From Tubiluchus corallicola (Eukaryota > Priapulida > Priapulimorpha > Priapulimorphida > Tubiluchidae): a stretch of DNA of 50,898 nucleotides. Shown here in pieces: positions 10,540 to 21,868 of the stretch. The stretch spans positions 25,817 to 76,714 of the forward strand of contig JAQGDQ010000955.1 of NCBI GenBank assembly GCA_030141605.1. Reading direction: 5' to 3'. Below the pieces are notes generated by a model that was not told the DNA's origin, ran no database searches, and was given only the letters and a program-made list of their open reading frames with translations. Position 1 is the stretch's first letter; each line of letters opens with the position of its first letter. The translations under genes were made by a program, and so were the position numbers.

Positions 10540-11890
10540 CAAACACAACTTACTGAAACACATGAAGTTATGCACGTCATTTCAATGAAAATAGGATAGG
10601 CTGTTTAAAATGGAATAAAATTTTTTAACTTTTCACTTCGGTGGCTCTTCGTGATGTATGAGAAACATCTACATTCGTCTCAGCTATTTCAGAACTCCTG
10701 TGTTTTCTATCACTTTTTTTCTCGCGCATAAACTGCAATAATCCAGAGTTAGTAATTAAAAATAAGCTAATACAATCACTGTATGAGTATCGTCATGTCA
10801 AAAAGCCTAATCATTGTTTAATTTACTAGAAAATGTCTAGGCTATTTTTGTGTTTTTGAGATTACGTGATCAATTCCTGCTTTGGAAACTTAAGTTACGT
10901 AAGTGTGGACGTGGCATTGTGAACCTAGACAAGATAACTAGAACGAAGACAACATAACATGACATGACATGACATGACATGACATGACATAACATACCAT
11001 GACATGACATGACATGACATGACATGACATGACATGACATGACATGACATGACATGACATGACATGACATGACATAACATAACATAACATAACATAACAT
11101 AACATAACATAACATAACATAACATAATATAATATAATAGTCATAGGGAAATGATATGCCTGTGTAAAACCTACTCTAGTTAAAGCTAATCTAACGTAAA
11201 CAACCAAACAAATGCTACATTAGAAAACGAAAGGATAATTTAATTTACAAAACTTAAGAAAAATGGCAATATATAGTCATTCTTTGATCTCAAGTAATTA
11301 ATTATTATAATTGTAATGATACAGTTTATCAATTCTTTATAACAATGACACGTAGGTCTGAAATTAACCACTCTAATTACAAAATAGAAAATTTTTTGAC
11401 GTATTTTATTCTTACCTAATGCCAGATGCTGTATGATTTCTTTCTAGTGAATGAGCCAAAGTGTTGCTTCAGCAAGACAGTTAGAAAAACAGTTTCAACT
11501 GCCTCAAAGATTAAGTAAAAATGTATAAAAGTTCTTTGAGCAGTAAGTTTAAAGCGCAGAAGTTTTTGAACTAGATTGCACACAAAAGAAGGCGGCTAAA
11601 GAAACAACAAATATACAAATAAACTGCGCGAGTTTCAAGAAGATTTCGCTAATCTTAATGATTAATATATCAATAACAACGGTAATGATAATGAGACAAC
11701 GATGATGATCATAGTAATAAAGATGATAACGGTGTCGATAACAATCACAGTCACGATGACATTTATTTATTTATTTCACATGAATAGTATATTATACTAG
11801 TGATGATGATGTTGATTATGACAGGATCACTAAGATTAGAGACCTGTAGACCAAACCTGAACAATTGATTCACAAGGAGAATTCCTTAAA
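10540..11890 (+). repeat. Diverged direct duplication, copy 2
   Basis: Counterpart of 8887-9960. The 10600-10740 part translates on the minus strand to a frame similar to the one at 9000-9112. Here the donor GTAAGT seen near 9690 in copy 1 has become TAGGTT, which fits loss of function. Confidence 0.55.
10953..11140 (+). repeat. Pentanucleotide array (GACAT)n-(AACAT)n-(AATAT)n
   Basis: About 185 bases of 5-bp units change in blocks from GACAT to AACAT to AATAT. The long minus-strand frames through it (Met-Leu-Cys-Tyr type repeats) are artefacts of the repeat. Confidence 0.95.
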
Positions 11891-12051
11891 CACAAATATA
11901 CTTCAAAACTGCTGATAAAAACAGATGTAACTTGCGATCTATAAAGTCTTAATAAACATGGCAGTACGGGGAAATAAACAAGAAGATTTGCATTTATATC
12001 TAAACAACAAATAGAAATAACAAAAAATAGCATCTTGTTTACGCCACTAGA
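11208..12051. other. Intergenic, no gene seen
   Basis: AT-rich sequence with short degenerate GAT runs near 11700 and 11800 and part of the old duplication. No convincing frame or RNA gene. Confidence 0.5.
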
Positions 12052-12053
12052 TA

Positions 12054-12611
12054 GGGGAGACCCGGTTAAAGTGGATCACTTAAGGGCTTTCGCTCATAGA
12101 GTTCAAGACGTTTGATCTGTAACAATCAATTACATGTCCTATTCTTCCGTAGGAAACTCTGCTATATTCGTGTGGTTAAAACTTATAATTACTATTACTC
12201 GTTTAACATATAATTCCGAAATACGAAACCAAAATTTCTAGGGCAAAGTGGATCTTTTACGGGCATAGTGGATCATACCGGAGCGGTTGGGCTCAACTAA
12301 CTAACAATAGCTTTTAAATCGATTTTGTTTATTTTGCAAAAGTAAATTGATATGAAGCAGCAATGATGCATCATATGTAAAAACAGTAGCGAATAAATCT
12401 GCACTAATTGGAATTTATCATCTGTAAAAGTGAAAAGTCGCAAGAAAGTGGGCGAAAAACTTATTTTTGTGTACCGCGCTTAGACAAACTTAGAGTACAC
12501 AGTAGATGATGACGTAAAATCACACAGTGCGTAGACCACGACGCCTTACGGAAAAAGAGCAAGCACATTTGATCCGCTTTGCCCAGTGATCCACTTTACC
12601 CGGGTCTCCCC
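12054..12611. mobile_element. MITE with TA target site and repeated TIR motif
   Basis: Ends are inverted: GGGGAGACCCGG followed by TAAAGTGGATCAC on the left, and GTGATCCACTTTA followed by CCCGGGTCTCCCC on the right. TA dinucleotides flank both ends (12052-12053 and 12612-12613). Inside, the motif AAAGTGGATC or close variants recurs at about 12246 and 12265, and inverted at about 12571. There is no transposase frame. TA duplication fits a Tc1/mariner- or ISL2EU-like mobiliser, which I cannot choose between. Confidence 0.75.
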
Positions 12612-12613
12612 TA

Positions 12614-13010
12614 AATAGTTTAGGCTTGAAAGAATTTGCGTACTTGACAAATTATGCAGAGGAGGGGAACTAAACCAAGCTCTCTTTGCATCGTCGCTTC
12701 AAAGCTCCTTGCGTTTCCAATTCCCCACATGAACTTGAAGTGCCGCCACTAATAATTTCTTACTTTCGTACTGAAACAATTTAGCACTAATTAGTAACTA
12801 ATAGCGTGAAGCTATGTTAGTTTGCTTAATTGAAGCTTTTGAAGGATTTTGTCCTTTTCGCGTCTAACACATCCAAAATTTACCTTCCTCAACAGATGTG
12901 CAGATTCAAAAGCTGGTAACCACGGAGGTTTGCTGCCAATCTTTATGACGTCACTGAACAGGGCAATATTATATTTAGCTGTCTTTTAACGTATCTATTA
13001 AGTTTAGGCA
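12614..13010. other. Intergenic, no gene seen
   Basis: No coding frame, RNA gene or repeat that I can support. Confidence 0.4.
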
Positions 13011-13014
13011 TTAA

Positions 13015-13360
13015 TCCTTTCATACCCGTTGTATCCCGTGGGATACGAGAATATTTTCTGCTTTTAAAATTAATAAAATTTTAAAACTGACATTTATTTG
13101 ATCTGTTAATAGTTATTTTGATTTAAGCCAATAACAATAGACTAAAAAAGGTGATAAAATGGCAAACTAAAAAATCTACATAGCTAAATGGCAAAATGAA
13201 GCACATTTTATGCTTCAATTGAATCCCAATGTATCCCGCGGGATACAGGCGGGCACAGGTAGAAAAAATAATTATTATGTGTAAACAAGATGGACATACT
13301 GAACAAAAGTACAAAGCCAAACAATTTTTGTTATTAAAAAATAATTTGGGACTGAAAGGG
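13015..13360. mobile_element. piggyBac-like MITE (TTAA target site)
   Basis: TTAA lies at 13011-13014 and 13361-13364. The ends inside them are TCCTTTCATACCC and, inverted, CCCTTTCAGTCCC. TTAA duplication plus CCCTTT-type ends is the piggyBac pattern. It carries two copies of a GTATCCCGYGGGATAC palindrome, at 13031-13046 and inside the perfect 18-bp palindrome 13230-13247. No transposase. Confidence 0.7.
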
Positions 13361-13364
13361 TTAA

Positions 13365-13994
13365 GGGTGCTCTGCCGGAGTCAATAAGGTCTTTCAGATG
13401 ACCTTCTGTGGTGGCGTAACTACGCATTTGCGGGGATGGGACCGCGTAAGTAAAGTGGCCCGCAATGATGAACGAATTAATCATATTTCACGGGGATTTG
13501 CTACGCAAAACCATTTTCAACGGGATTACAAGTTAAGAGTAACAGCGATTACGATTAAATTTAGGCTATCATAATCAACACACGACATTCCTCCCTTTAG
13601 TTAAGTCGCAAGGTAACAGCTGCATAGTCGTGTTAACGAAGTAGATTCGTTGCGGCTGTTAAGAAATCAGACTGCATGAAAACACCACCGTAGGAGCTAA
13701 ATAAGATGGGTTGCATGCCTCTTTGATTCAATATCATAGTGAGTTCATCTTCTTATTGCGAATTTAAAAAATAAAAACTAAAGAATAAGAATGAGAAAGA
13801 GTAACGAGTCAGTAAATGTACAGTTTTTTAGTTTGCATTCTACTTATATACATCAACTTTATTTAGCGGAAAAAAATCTCACTAAAATAAATTTTTAATA
13901 TCATTATTAATATTTTTTGAAGACAGAATTTTTTATTGAAACTATGTTTAAACATCTGCTACCGGTTTTGAATTACCTCCTCATTTTCGCATGC
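13365..13994. other. Intergenic, no gene seen
   Basis: AT-rich; no frame or RNA gene that I can support. Confidence 0.4.
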
Positions 13995-14230
13995 GATCAT
14001 GTACTCTATATGAGTGAATGCGCCACAAGTGCCTGTGGTGTGCTAAAAGTACACAGACGCAAATGCGATACATTGCCAATCCGTTTTGACATAATAATAC
14101 ATGCATTAGAGCATGAGATCATGTGCTATATAAGAGTGAATGCGCCACAAGTGCTTGTGGTGTGCTAAAAGTACACAGATACATTGCCAATCCGTTTTGA
14201 CATAGTAATACATGTATTAGAGCATGAGAT
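13995..14230 (+). repeat. Tandem duplication, two ~120-bp units
   Basis: The units start at about 13995 and 14117 and share GTGAATGCGCCACAAGTGC and CATTGCCAATCCGTTTTGAC. Each contains a CCACAAG...CTTGTGG-type hairpin. The frame at 13917-14168 comes from the duplication and has no recognisable domain. Confidence 0.85.
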
Positions 14231-14856
14231 TACAAGGCACTTTTACATGTTGTCTCTACGGACTAGGTGATGTCAATTTTTGTAACTCTACACGTTTTGT
14301 GAGCCACAAGCTAACATTTTATTCAAAACTCCATATTCTTAAAACCAATGACATTAAAAATGCATGTTTTTGTACAGGTCCTCAAATAATTTATTGCCAA
14401 ATATTTTTTTACCATGTTTTAATTGTAGCAAAGTCATTCATAAGTATAAATTAGGCAGACAAATGATCGATTGCCTTGTTGCTAATTGGAAAACTAATAT
14501 AATGAACATTGTAGTGACATATAATGGTGCCATCAAATGAAATTTAATAGTCGATTAAATAATAAACAACATTAAATGTAATAAATAATAAAATAATAAT
14601 TTTGTTAAAAATTTCCAACGTTTTAAAGGTAGCAGAAACAACATTACTTAGTAGCCATTAAACGTGATTTTATTTTGGTGTATAAATAAATATTTGTATA
14701 TGATATGTATTTTGTTACTAATTAAGTCACTCAAAATTTCTTTGTCTGCTCGCACGAACGTCAGAAGTTAAACTCTGTGTTGAACAAAGGTGTGACAAAA
14801 ACTACGTTCAGTAAACTATTACTATTTAGAATAATAAATAAAAATAATAAAAGTTT
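14231..14856. other. Intergenic, no gene seen
   Basis: AT-rich sequence without a supportable gene. Confidence 0.4.
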
Positions 14857-14874
14857 TACTTACTTGCTTGCTTG

Positions 14875-14953
<79 letters not shown>

Positions 14954-15135
14954 GCTTACTTACTACTTACCTACTTACTTACTTACTTACTTACTTGCTT
15001 ACTTACTACTTACCTACTTACTAGCTTACTTACTTACCTACTTACTTACTTACTTACTGACTGACTGACTGACTGACTGACTGACTGACTGACTGACTGA
15101 CTGACTGACTGACTGACTGACTGACTGACTGACTG

Positions 15136-15175
<40 letters not shown>

Positions 15176-15350
15176 TACTACCTACCTACCTACCTACCTA
15201 CCTACCTACCTACCTACCTAACTACCTACCTACCTACTTACTTACTTACTTATTTACTTACTTACTCACTCACTCACTCACTCACTCACTCACTCACTCA
15301 CTCACTCACTCACTCACTCACTCACTCACTCACTCACTCACTCACTCACT
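14857..15350 (+). repeat. Tetranucleotide mosaic (ACTT/ACTG/ACCT/ACTC)n
   Basis: Blocks follow one another: (CTTA)n with a few GCTT and TACTACT variants, (CTGA)n, (CTTA)n, (CTAC)n, a short (CTTA)n, and (CTCA)n. Three of the four block types are ACTN differing at one base; the fourth is ACCT. The ORFs made of Leu-Leu-Thr-Tyr repeats are artefacts. Confidence 0.95.
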
Positions 15351-15359
15351 TATTTCGGC

Positions 15360-16105
15360 TTTGTTTTTGGAGAGGGGTAATTTGAAATTAGTGAAGGTAT
15401 TTCTAATCTAATTTTAAGATACCACCGGAGACACTATAAACCTAGTTTACATGTACACCCGGTAACTTAATACTGAGTTTGAATTACTGGAGGGTATAAA
15501 GAATAAGGGGTGAATTTAAACTGGTACGTCTGTGACTAAGGCAAGATCCGGAGCACGTATTTGCTGAGGAGGCCATTTTAATGCAGTTACGCCACTGGGT
15601 GTTTATGTAGCATAAATGTTGAAATGAAAAGCAGTGAAAAGAAACAGTCCCTTAAAAGCACGAAAATTATTACAGGGTATTTTTACTAGAAATGAGAAGG
15701 TGTTTAGCACAATATGCTAAATGAATAAATTGATATCAGAATGCGAGGTGAGTACAGTTACGGAATGGTTACGGAATGCGTGTCTAACGAGCAAAGTTAA
15801 GCAACGCCGCTAGTGGTCAGTATACAGACAGCGTGAAATGGGCTAACGTCGGACAATGAGCTTGGACTTTTTGTTAAAAATATCAAAGTCGTATATAAAC
15901 TATTGCTTTCTCTGTTTTCTTAATAAAGGAGGGGTAAGGTAGAGTCCACATTACTTTGATATTGCTAGTAAAAATCTCGCTTGTGCATGACATTTTACTG
16001 GTGGTCACCAAGACTATTTTGGGGCAGTTATATCAACTATGTCGCCGAGCGTTTCAAATTCAATATTTCAAATTCTACGTTTTTGTTGGTTAGAGAGATG
16101 AGAGC
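15360..16105. other. Intergenic, no gene seen
   Basis: No exon-like frame, RNA gene or repeat identified. Confidence 0.4.
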
Positions 16106-16115
16106 ACGAGGTAAA

Positions 16116-16285
16116 GGTAGTGGAAGTGGTGCTGACGAGCCACTGGCGTAGCAGTGTCTAGTTTCTTGCTGGATTACTGCTGTGTTTACCTGTCTAAAGG
16201 CGGATTTCTTTTATTTTAGAATTCTGCCTGCCCACTGTCTACAATAGACGTGACGGGCGTATGATGATGATGATGATGATGATGG
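16116..16285 (+). mobile_element. Short (ATG)n-tailed SINE-like element, copy 1
   Basis: 170 bases ending in eight ATG repeats. A perfect 10-bp duplication, ACGAGGTAAA, flanks it at 16106-16115 and 16286-16295, which shows insertion by retroposition. It shares its body with copies at 17.40, 17.67 and 18.25 kb, including CAATAGACGTGACGGGCGT next to the tail. I see no tRNA, 7SL or 5S head. Confidence 0.82.
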
Positions 16286-16680
16286 ACGAGGTAAAAGTGC
16301 GCAATGTTTTGATCATCTTTTTTAAAATACCAAAATTTGCGAAATTAAAAGCCGAAAGATTAATCGGACAATAAAAGATGAACTAGAATATTCAGTCTGA
16401 AATAGTTTAATTTATGTCCGCTACAAACTATTCTGTCTCCGGACCAAAATAGATTCCGGTCCAACCACAATCATCTGCTGTGCTTGCAGAGCGCCGAAAT
16501 GTACAGAAATGAATCTCATACACAATCTCTGTGGCTCGAAGCGGGACAACATGGTTTTACGATTAAAATTTACGAAGCATTTTTTAATTTAAAAATTTGC
16601 AAGGTCACTCTTCAAAGCCTGACAAGCTTTACTTGCTGGCTGACACATGAACCAGAATCTATACTTGCGGGCAAACACCC

Positions 16681-17119
16681 TGGTTGGCATCCTTCTGTCT
16701 CTGAAGACAATGGAGTGTGCGCCAAGAGAGTCAGTTATTGATCACATTGATGGAGCTGCAGCGTCGACTGTGGCTGAGCAGTCCGATCCTTGAACCACTG
16801 GACTGGCCTGTCCAGGGCGCACGCCTGGGCAAGCTGTACGGAGATCCTGGGTTGCCCATACCGCAGGAACCCCCTCTCTTCCTCCCTGGTGTAGTCCAAA
16901 GGAAAGCGATACGTTTGGCACCAGGTTGGCTGCAGGAGCTGCCGGAGTCAGTGAGCATGCTGCACTGGTCCGCCTTCGGGGCTCCACTCCTGATTTGGAA
17001 GGTTTACTCCTCTACACATGGCCGTCATCCATCCAAGTACTAACCAGGCTCTACGTTGCTTAACTTCGGTGATCAGACGAGAACCGGTGTTTTCAACGTG
17101 ATTTGGCCGTAGTGTAGGG
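16681..17119 (-). mobile_element. 5S-rRNA-derived SINE, copy A (internal deletion)
   Basis: The 5S-like head is on the minus strand at about 17026-17112 and includes the complement of GATCACCGAAGTTAAGC. Compared with copies B-D, roughly 150 bases at the head-body junction are missing, so the 5S box C is lost. An 8-bp direct repeat AAACACCC flanks the element (16673-16680 and 17120-17127) and is probably its target duplication. Confidence 0.85.
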
Positions 17120-17397
17120 AAACACCCAAACAATCGAATAAACTACGAAAAAAAATATCAAATTCCAGCAACTAACAGTGCGTAACAAACCGTAACGTTT
17201 CTCGTGGCATTTTCACCTGATGAGGTGACAAACCTCACAGAGAACGTTTCAATCAAGATTGTGTCTTGTGATCAGCTACGCGTTATGTACAATCATGACC
17301 GTGAAAGCACTACCTTAGAATTTGCTAAGAAATTAGTTATATAACCAACATAATATCTCTAACAACAATATTATTTCCAGGATTTTGCTGACTTACT

Positions 17398-17590
17398 TCT
17401 CATCATCATCATACGCCCGTCACGTCTATTGTAGACATTGGGCAGGCAGAATTCTAAAATAAAAGAAATCTGCCTTCAGACAGGTAAAAGCAGCGCTGGA
17501 CCTGGGTAGCAAATCGGTATACCACCGAGAAAATTCTCTCAGGCCGGATTTCATCTGTCAGACTGCTTCGAGGAAGGATGTATGTGCCTT
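17398..17590 (-). mobile_element. (ATG)n-tailed SINE-like element, copy 2, different 5' part
   Basis: The tail-proximal ~95 bases match copies 1, 3 and 4. Beyond GACAGGTAAA the sequence is unrelated to them. This suggests either a longer subfamily with its own head or insertion beside other sequence; the outer limit is uncertain. Confidence 0.6.
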
Positions 17591-17668
17591 CGAACTTTCT
17601 ACGTTTTGAAAAAACAAAGTAATACAGGTCGCGACTGTTTGTGCATTTCCTAAATAATATGTGTAACA

Positions 17669-17819
17669 TCATCATCATACGCCCGTCACGTCTATTGTAG
17701 ATATTGGCAGGCAGAATTCTAAAATAAAAGAAATCTGCCTTCAGACAGGTAAACGCAGCAGTAATCCAGCAAAAAAACTAGACACTGCTACGCCACTGGT
17801 TTGTCAACACCACTTCCGT
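17669..17819 (-). mobile_element. (ATG)n-tailed SINE-like element, copy 3
   Basis: Full-length minus-strand copy, similar to 16116-16285 from the GGAAGTGG start to the CAT-repeat tail. No clear target duplication. It forms an inverted pair with copy 4, about 430 bases away. Confidence 0.8.
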
Positions 17820-18254
17820 TAATGACTTACTTCTAAACAACTTAAAATAATCAGCAAGACAAGTTTCCTCGCCCTTTTAATAATCGTATGGGTACCTTCG
17901 GTACTTTGTTTTTCGAAACTTGCTCGTCCATTTACCGTTTCTTCAAAATTCTTGCGTTGCGTCCGAACTGCATAATAAAAGTTCTCATGATGGCTAAACA
18001 AAATTGGACGACCGGCTTATTATTTTAATTTTGTAAACTTCAGAATAAGGACTTTCCTGGACAGACTTCATGACCTTACTGAATGGTAACCAAGAAACCG
18101 TTGCTACCAACACATCGAGGACGTCATTAAAAACGTCACGCAATTTAATACCAGCTTTGCCGTACTGGATATTTTAAAAGTAGTTTTATACCAAATGCAC
18201 TTTTTAATTATCAGTAAGTCCATTACTATTGCATACAGTATACATATTAAGCGG

Positions 18255-18410
18255 AAGTGGTGCTGACAAGCCACTGGCGTAGCAGTGTCTAGTTTTTTTT
18301 GCTGGATTACTGCTGCGTTTACCTGTCTGAAGGCAGATTTCTTTTATTTTAGAATTCTGCCTGCCCAATGTCTACAATAGACGTGACGGGCGTATGATGA
18401 TGATGATACT
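18255..18410 (+). mobile_element. (ATG)n-tailed SINE-like element, copy 4
   Basis: Starts GGAAGTGGTGCTGAC and ends with a short ATG run. It is very close to copy 1, with a longer internal T run. No clear target duplication. Confidence 0.8.
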
Positions 18411-18459
18411 AGCCTAAAAACGTTTGAGACGAAGTCCCTCCATAGTTGACATTTAGGCT

Positions 18460-18600
18460 GCTGTTGTTGTTGTTATCATCGTCGTCGTCGTTGTCGTCGT
18501 CGTCGTCATCGTCATCGTCGTCGCTGTCGCTGCTCTTATTGTTGCTGATGTTTCTGCCGTTACTGCTGCTGCTTTGCGAGTGCTGCTACTCTTGCTAGCG
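18460..18600 (+). repeat. Degenerate trinucleotide tract (GTT/GTC/GCT)
   Basis: About 140 bases of period-3 sequence, less regular than the array at 21.87 kb. No codon-level sign of a gene. Confidence 0.85.
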
Positions 18601-20089
18601 CTAATATTATTATTTTGATAGGTGGCTAAATACAAGAATAATAGTTAAGACATTAAGTAAATTTTCAAAATTACGATATAGTTAACACTGTTTAATGACA
18701 AAATATTGCAACTCATAAAGTACGGATTAATTTCACAGACTAGAATCACTAGATCAACTGTAAATTTTTGCTTTATGGCAATAGTAGCAACAACCCTACA
18801 TGCAAACGAGCAATGAGCACTGGAAACAAAACTGTTAACTTTTTGCTTATGTAAAGAAACCTCTAACACGACTATTCATTTTATTAAGCAATCATTAAAC
18901 ATGCAGTTGTTGGGCTATGCATCCAAAATATAGGCCTGTACACAAATATTGTTTCCTGGCAAGCCTATGTTAAACCTCTACCGGTCCTGTTCTGCATCAC
19001 CACTGAGAAATTAGTTAGTCTTGGAAAAGGAAAAGGAAAACCTAGTGACGTAACAACTTATCTGGGTTGATACCTCAAACAGCAACAGCATTTGACCTGA
19101 CATCACTTTATTTTGGATTCGAATCCAAATTGACATACTGTTTTCCAGCACCTTACTTTTTCATTTAATCAGCCATGTTTTAATTGTTTTAACATGTTAT
19201 TAAAATAACACATAAACCGATGCGTTTACTAATTTTGGCTACTCGCAGTCAAAAATACTCAAGAGAAATAAATGTGATTACGGTTAACAATGCAAACGAT
19301 AAAAATAAAAATTAATTATAGAAAAATAATCCACACTATTCAGTTCAATGTTTACTCAAAACTTTATCACAAGACTAATGCAGTTTGTAAAACAATCCCT
19401 CATGTCAGTGAGAAAAAGGTGTTGTTTTTTAATGCTAAAAAAATTATTAAATACATGAAAGAGCCACCCTCTAAAATTTTGCTCAACAAACTTGCTAAAG
19501 CAAAGGAACTTCGGAAAGGCTCGATGATCTATATATACTTAAAAACATCTGGTTTTGGGTATGCAAAATGTTTATGACCGAATCTTGAACGATCCTTGAA
19601 TTATGGTAAGCCATGCTGGAGGTGCAAATGTTTTAGTCCATTACCCCTTCCCAAGGTAGTATATGCATTAGATGTCACAATATATTAGACTGTAGCTCAA
19701 CAAGCTAGACTACTTTTTCTACTCTGACATTGTATAGGTGGAACTTGTTATGTACACACGTCTCTGTTACATTTAAAATTTGACTTATATTATACTGCTA
19801 CCTTTTACTGACATTCCGGCTTCTTCTCGACTCAATATTGGACCAACAATGTATGTATGCATTTTAGCTTTTTAGTGTAACGTAGTGATCTGTAGCCCTT
19901 ATTTTTCTAGCACTTATTTCAGTAGTTTTGTAGAGGTAGTAATTGTAGACTACAGAAAATTTGTACTTTTTGCAGAATAAACTAACATAGATATGGGAAC
20001 GCCAGAACTAATAACTAAAATCTGTCGTTGAGTTAAGGCCAGCTAATATGATTAACTCATTTGTACCAATGTGTCCCATGTACCCATAA
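18601..20089. other. Intergenic, no gene seen
   Basis: AT-rich. An 18-bp perfect palindrome, TTTGGATTCGAATCCAAA, lies at 19112-19129. The 95-codon plus frame at 19290-19577 has no recognisable domain and AT-driven composition, so I do not call it. Confidence 0.4.
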
Positions 20090-20579
20090 CTACGGCCAAA
20101 TCACGTTGAAAACACCGGTTCTCGTCTGATCACCGAAGTTAAGCAACGTAGAGCCTGGTTAGTACTTGGATGGGTGACCGCCGAATACCAGGTGCTGTAG
20201 GCTTGCGGGGCGCTGTATCTCGACACTAGGCGGAGGAGCTGCACAAGCAGCCAATGGCTAGAGGGCGGAGGAGGTCTAGTGACCCAATGGCCATGTGTAG
20301 AGGAGTAAACCTTCTAAATCAGGAGTGGAGCTCCGAAGGCGGACCGGTGCAGCATGCTCACTGACTCCGGCAGCTCCTGCAGTCAACCTGGTGCCAAACG
20401 TATCGTCCCGCTTTCCTTTTTACTACACCAGCGAGGAAGAGAGGGGGTTCCTGTTGTCTGGGCAACTCAGGGTCTCCATACACCTTGCCCACCAGGCGTG
20501 CGCCCTGGAGACGTTCAAGGATCGGACTCTCTTGGCGCACATTCCATTGTCTTCCGAAACAGAAGGATGCCAACAACAA
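20090..20579 (+). mobile_element. 5S-rRNA-derived SINE, copy B
   Basis: The head at 20090-20205 is close to animal 5S rRNA, from CTACGGCC to GGTGCTGTAGGCTT. The pol III internal promoter parts AAGTTAAGCAACG (about 20136-20150) and GGATGGGTGACCGCC (about 20168-20182) are intact. A ~370-base body shared with copies A, C and D follows and ends GGATGCCAAC. Part of the body near 20510 is deleted. Four bases are missing after GACCGCC, so this is not a working 5S gene. No target duplication is obvious. Confidence 0.88.
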
Positions 20580-21340
20580 GTAGGTTTGGGTTTAACATTA
20601 TGAAAAACTATCGCAAGCAAGCTGTGGTCGGTCTTTTAGAACCTGCATGCACAAAAGCTAATACGGCCGTAACGTGAGGTAGTAACATTGATATATTACA
20701 TGTGCGCAATAAATTAATGAATGAGATTAGTTTGGCCATATTGTATAACACCAACTTTTAGGATATTTTGTCTTACAAGACTATTTTCAAAGACGTATGT
20801 GACAATATTAGCCTTATTGCAGCTGTACTTGTAGTAGCAGTAAGTTGAAAGTGTTGCAGTAATTAATTCAGTTTCATATCATTTGGGTGTAAACGTCCTT
20901 ATGTATATACGCGAGTTGCAAAACTTTTCATAATTTACCATTTAGATGCTTCTTAGGCAACCAGATTAATTGAAACAATGTTGTAAATAGTACAATTTTA
21001 TGTAAGCGGGACATTGCTAACAGCATACACCAGCTCAGAAAACATACAAGGTTTCATTAATTCGGATACGTAGAAAACCTAATTAAGTAACGGTTAAACT
21101 TTAGTGATTTTCTAAACTTAAATCAATTAGCGGTGGGTTAAACGTTTAAACTGTTAACCATCTCAGCCTTACTTATTGCTAATTACTCTTAACAAACAAT
21201 CAGCTGGGATCATATCATCATTGCAGGGTGTAAACACGTGAGTTTTCTTTTGTTTGTTTTTGTCTAACAAAGTTATTTTCAAAGTTGTTAGCTCTAATAC
21301 AGCCATACCTTTTGTAGTACAAACCGTTCTAATGCAAATC
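20580..21340. other. Intergenic, no gene seen
   Basis: No supportable gene or repeat. Confidence 0.4.
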
Positions 21341-21629
21341 AAGAAGATTCTCGTATTTTCTCCTCGAAAGCCATTATGAATTAATGAAGCCCCATTACGG
21401 AACGCATCAGTGTCATTCCTTTAGCATCAGATTTTATTGCTCAAGTTAATCTGAAATGCTAATGAGATTTAAGTCCCCAAAATGTTGCACGGAAATCAAG
21501 TAAATCACCTGTTTTTCTCCCAAAGCCATTATGCATAATTGCGCCCATTACGAAACGCAGTGTGCTCAGCTTCTTCATCGCCAGATTTTACCAGTAAATC
21601 AAAAGTATGAAGAAATCAAGTCCCCAAAA
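21341..21629 (+). repeat. Diverged tandem duplication, two ~145-bp units
   Basis: Both units run from a TTTTCTCC region through AAAGCCATTATG and a CCCATTACG-AACGCA part to AAGTCCCCAAAA. A faint third trace may lie near 22690-22730. Confidence 0.65.
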
Positions 21630-21868
21630 AGATAACTTACATAAAAAATCAGAACATTTTATCGAGCCAGTGAAAATACTCAAGGGTTAAAATCCACTTT
21701 TTGGGGTTCGTAAGGGCATTTAGAAGTAAACATCACTTTGGTCCGTAAATCTAGAATTTAGCAGCACCATGTCCAAAAGAAATACGAATGTGTCAAAAAG
21801 AAATACGAATGACCAAGTTGCCATTTTAACCCTCGATTAAAATATAATTTGAATTTGGTGTTATCTAT

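Noticed and set aside
16717-17043. 108-codon frame and neighbours
   Set aside because: They lie inside the 5S-derived SINE body and change between copies through indels.
19112-19129. 18-bp palindrome read as a tRNA T-arm (GATTCGAATCC)
   Set aside because: No matching A-box, acceptor stem or anticodon arm at proper spacing.
19290-19577. 95-codon Lys/Ile-rich frame
   Set aside because: AT-driven composition, no domain and no splice or promoter context.
20090-20205. Possible functional 5S rRNA gene
   Set aside because: Four bases are missing after GACCGCC and it continues into a body shared with three other dispersed copies, two with target duplications. It is a SINE head, not a gene.
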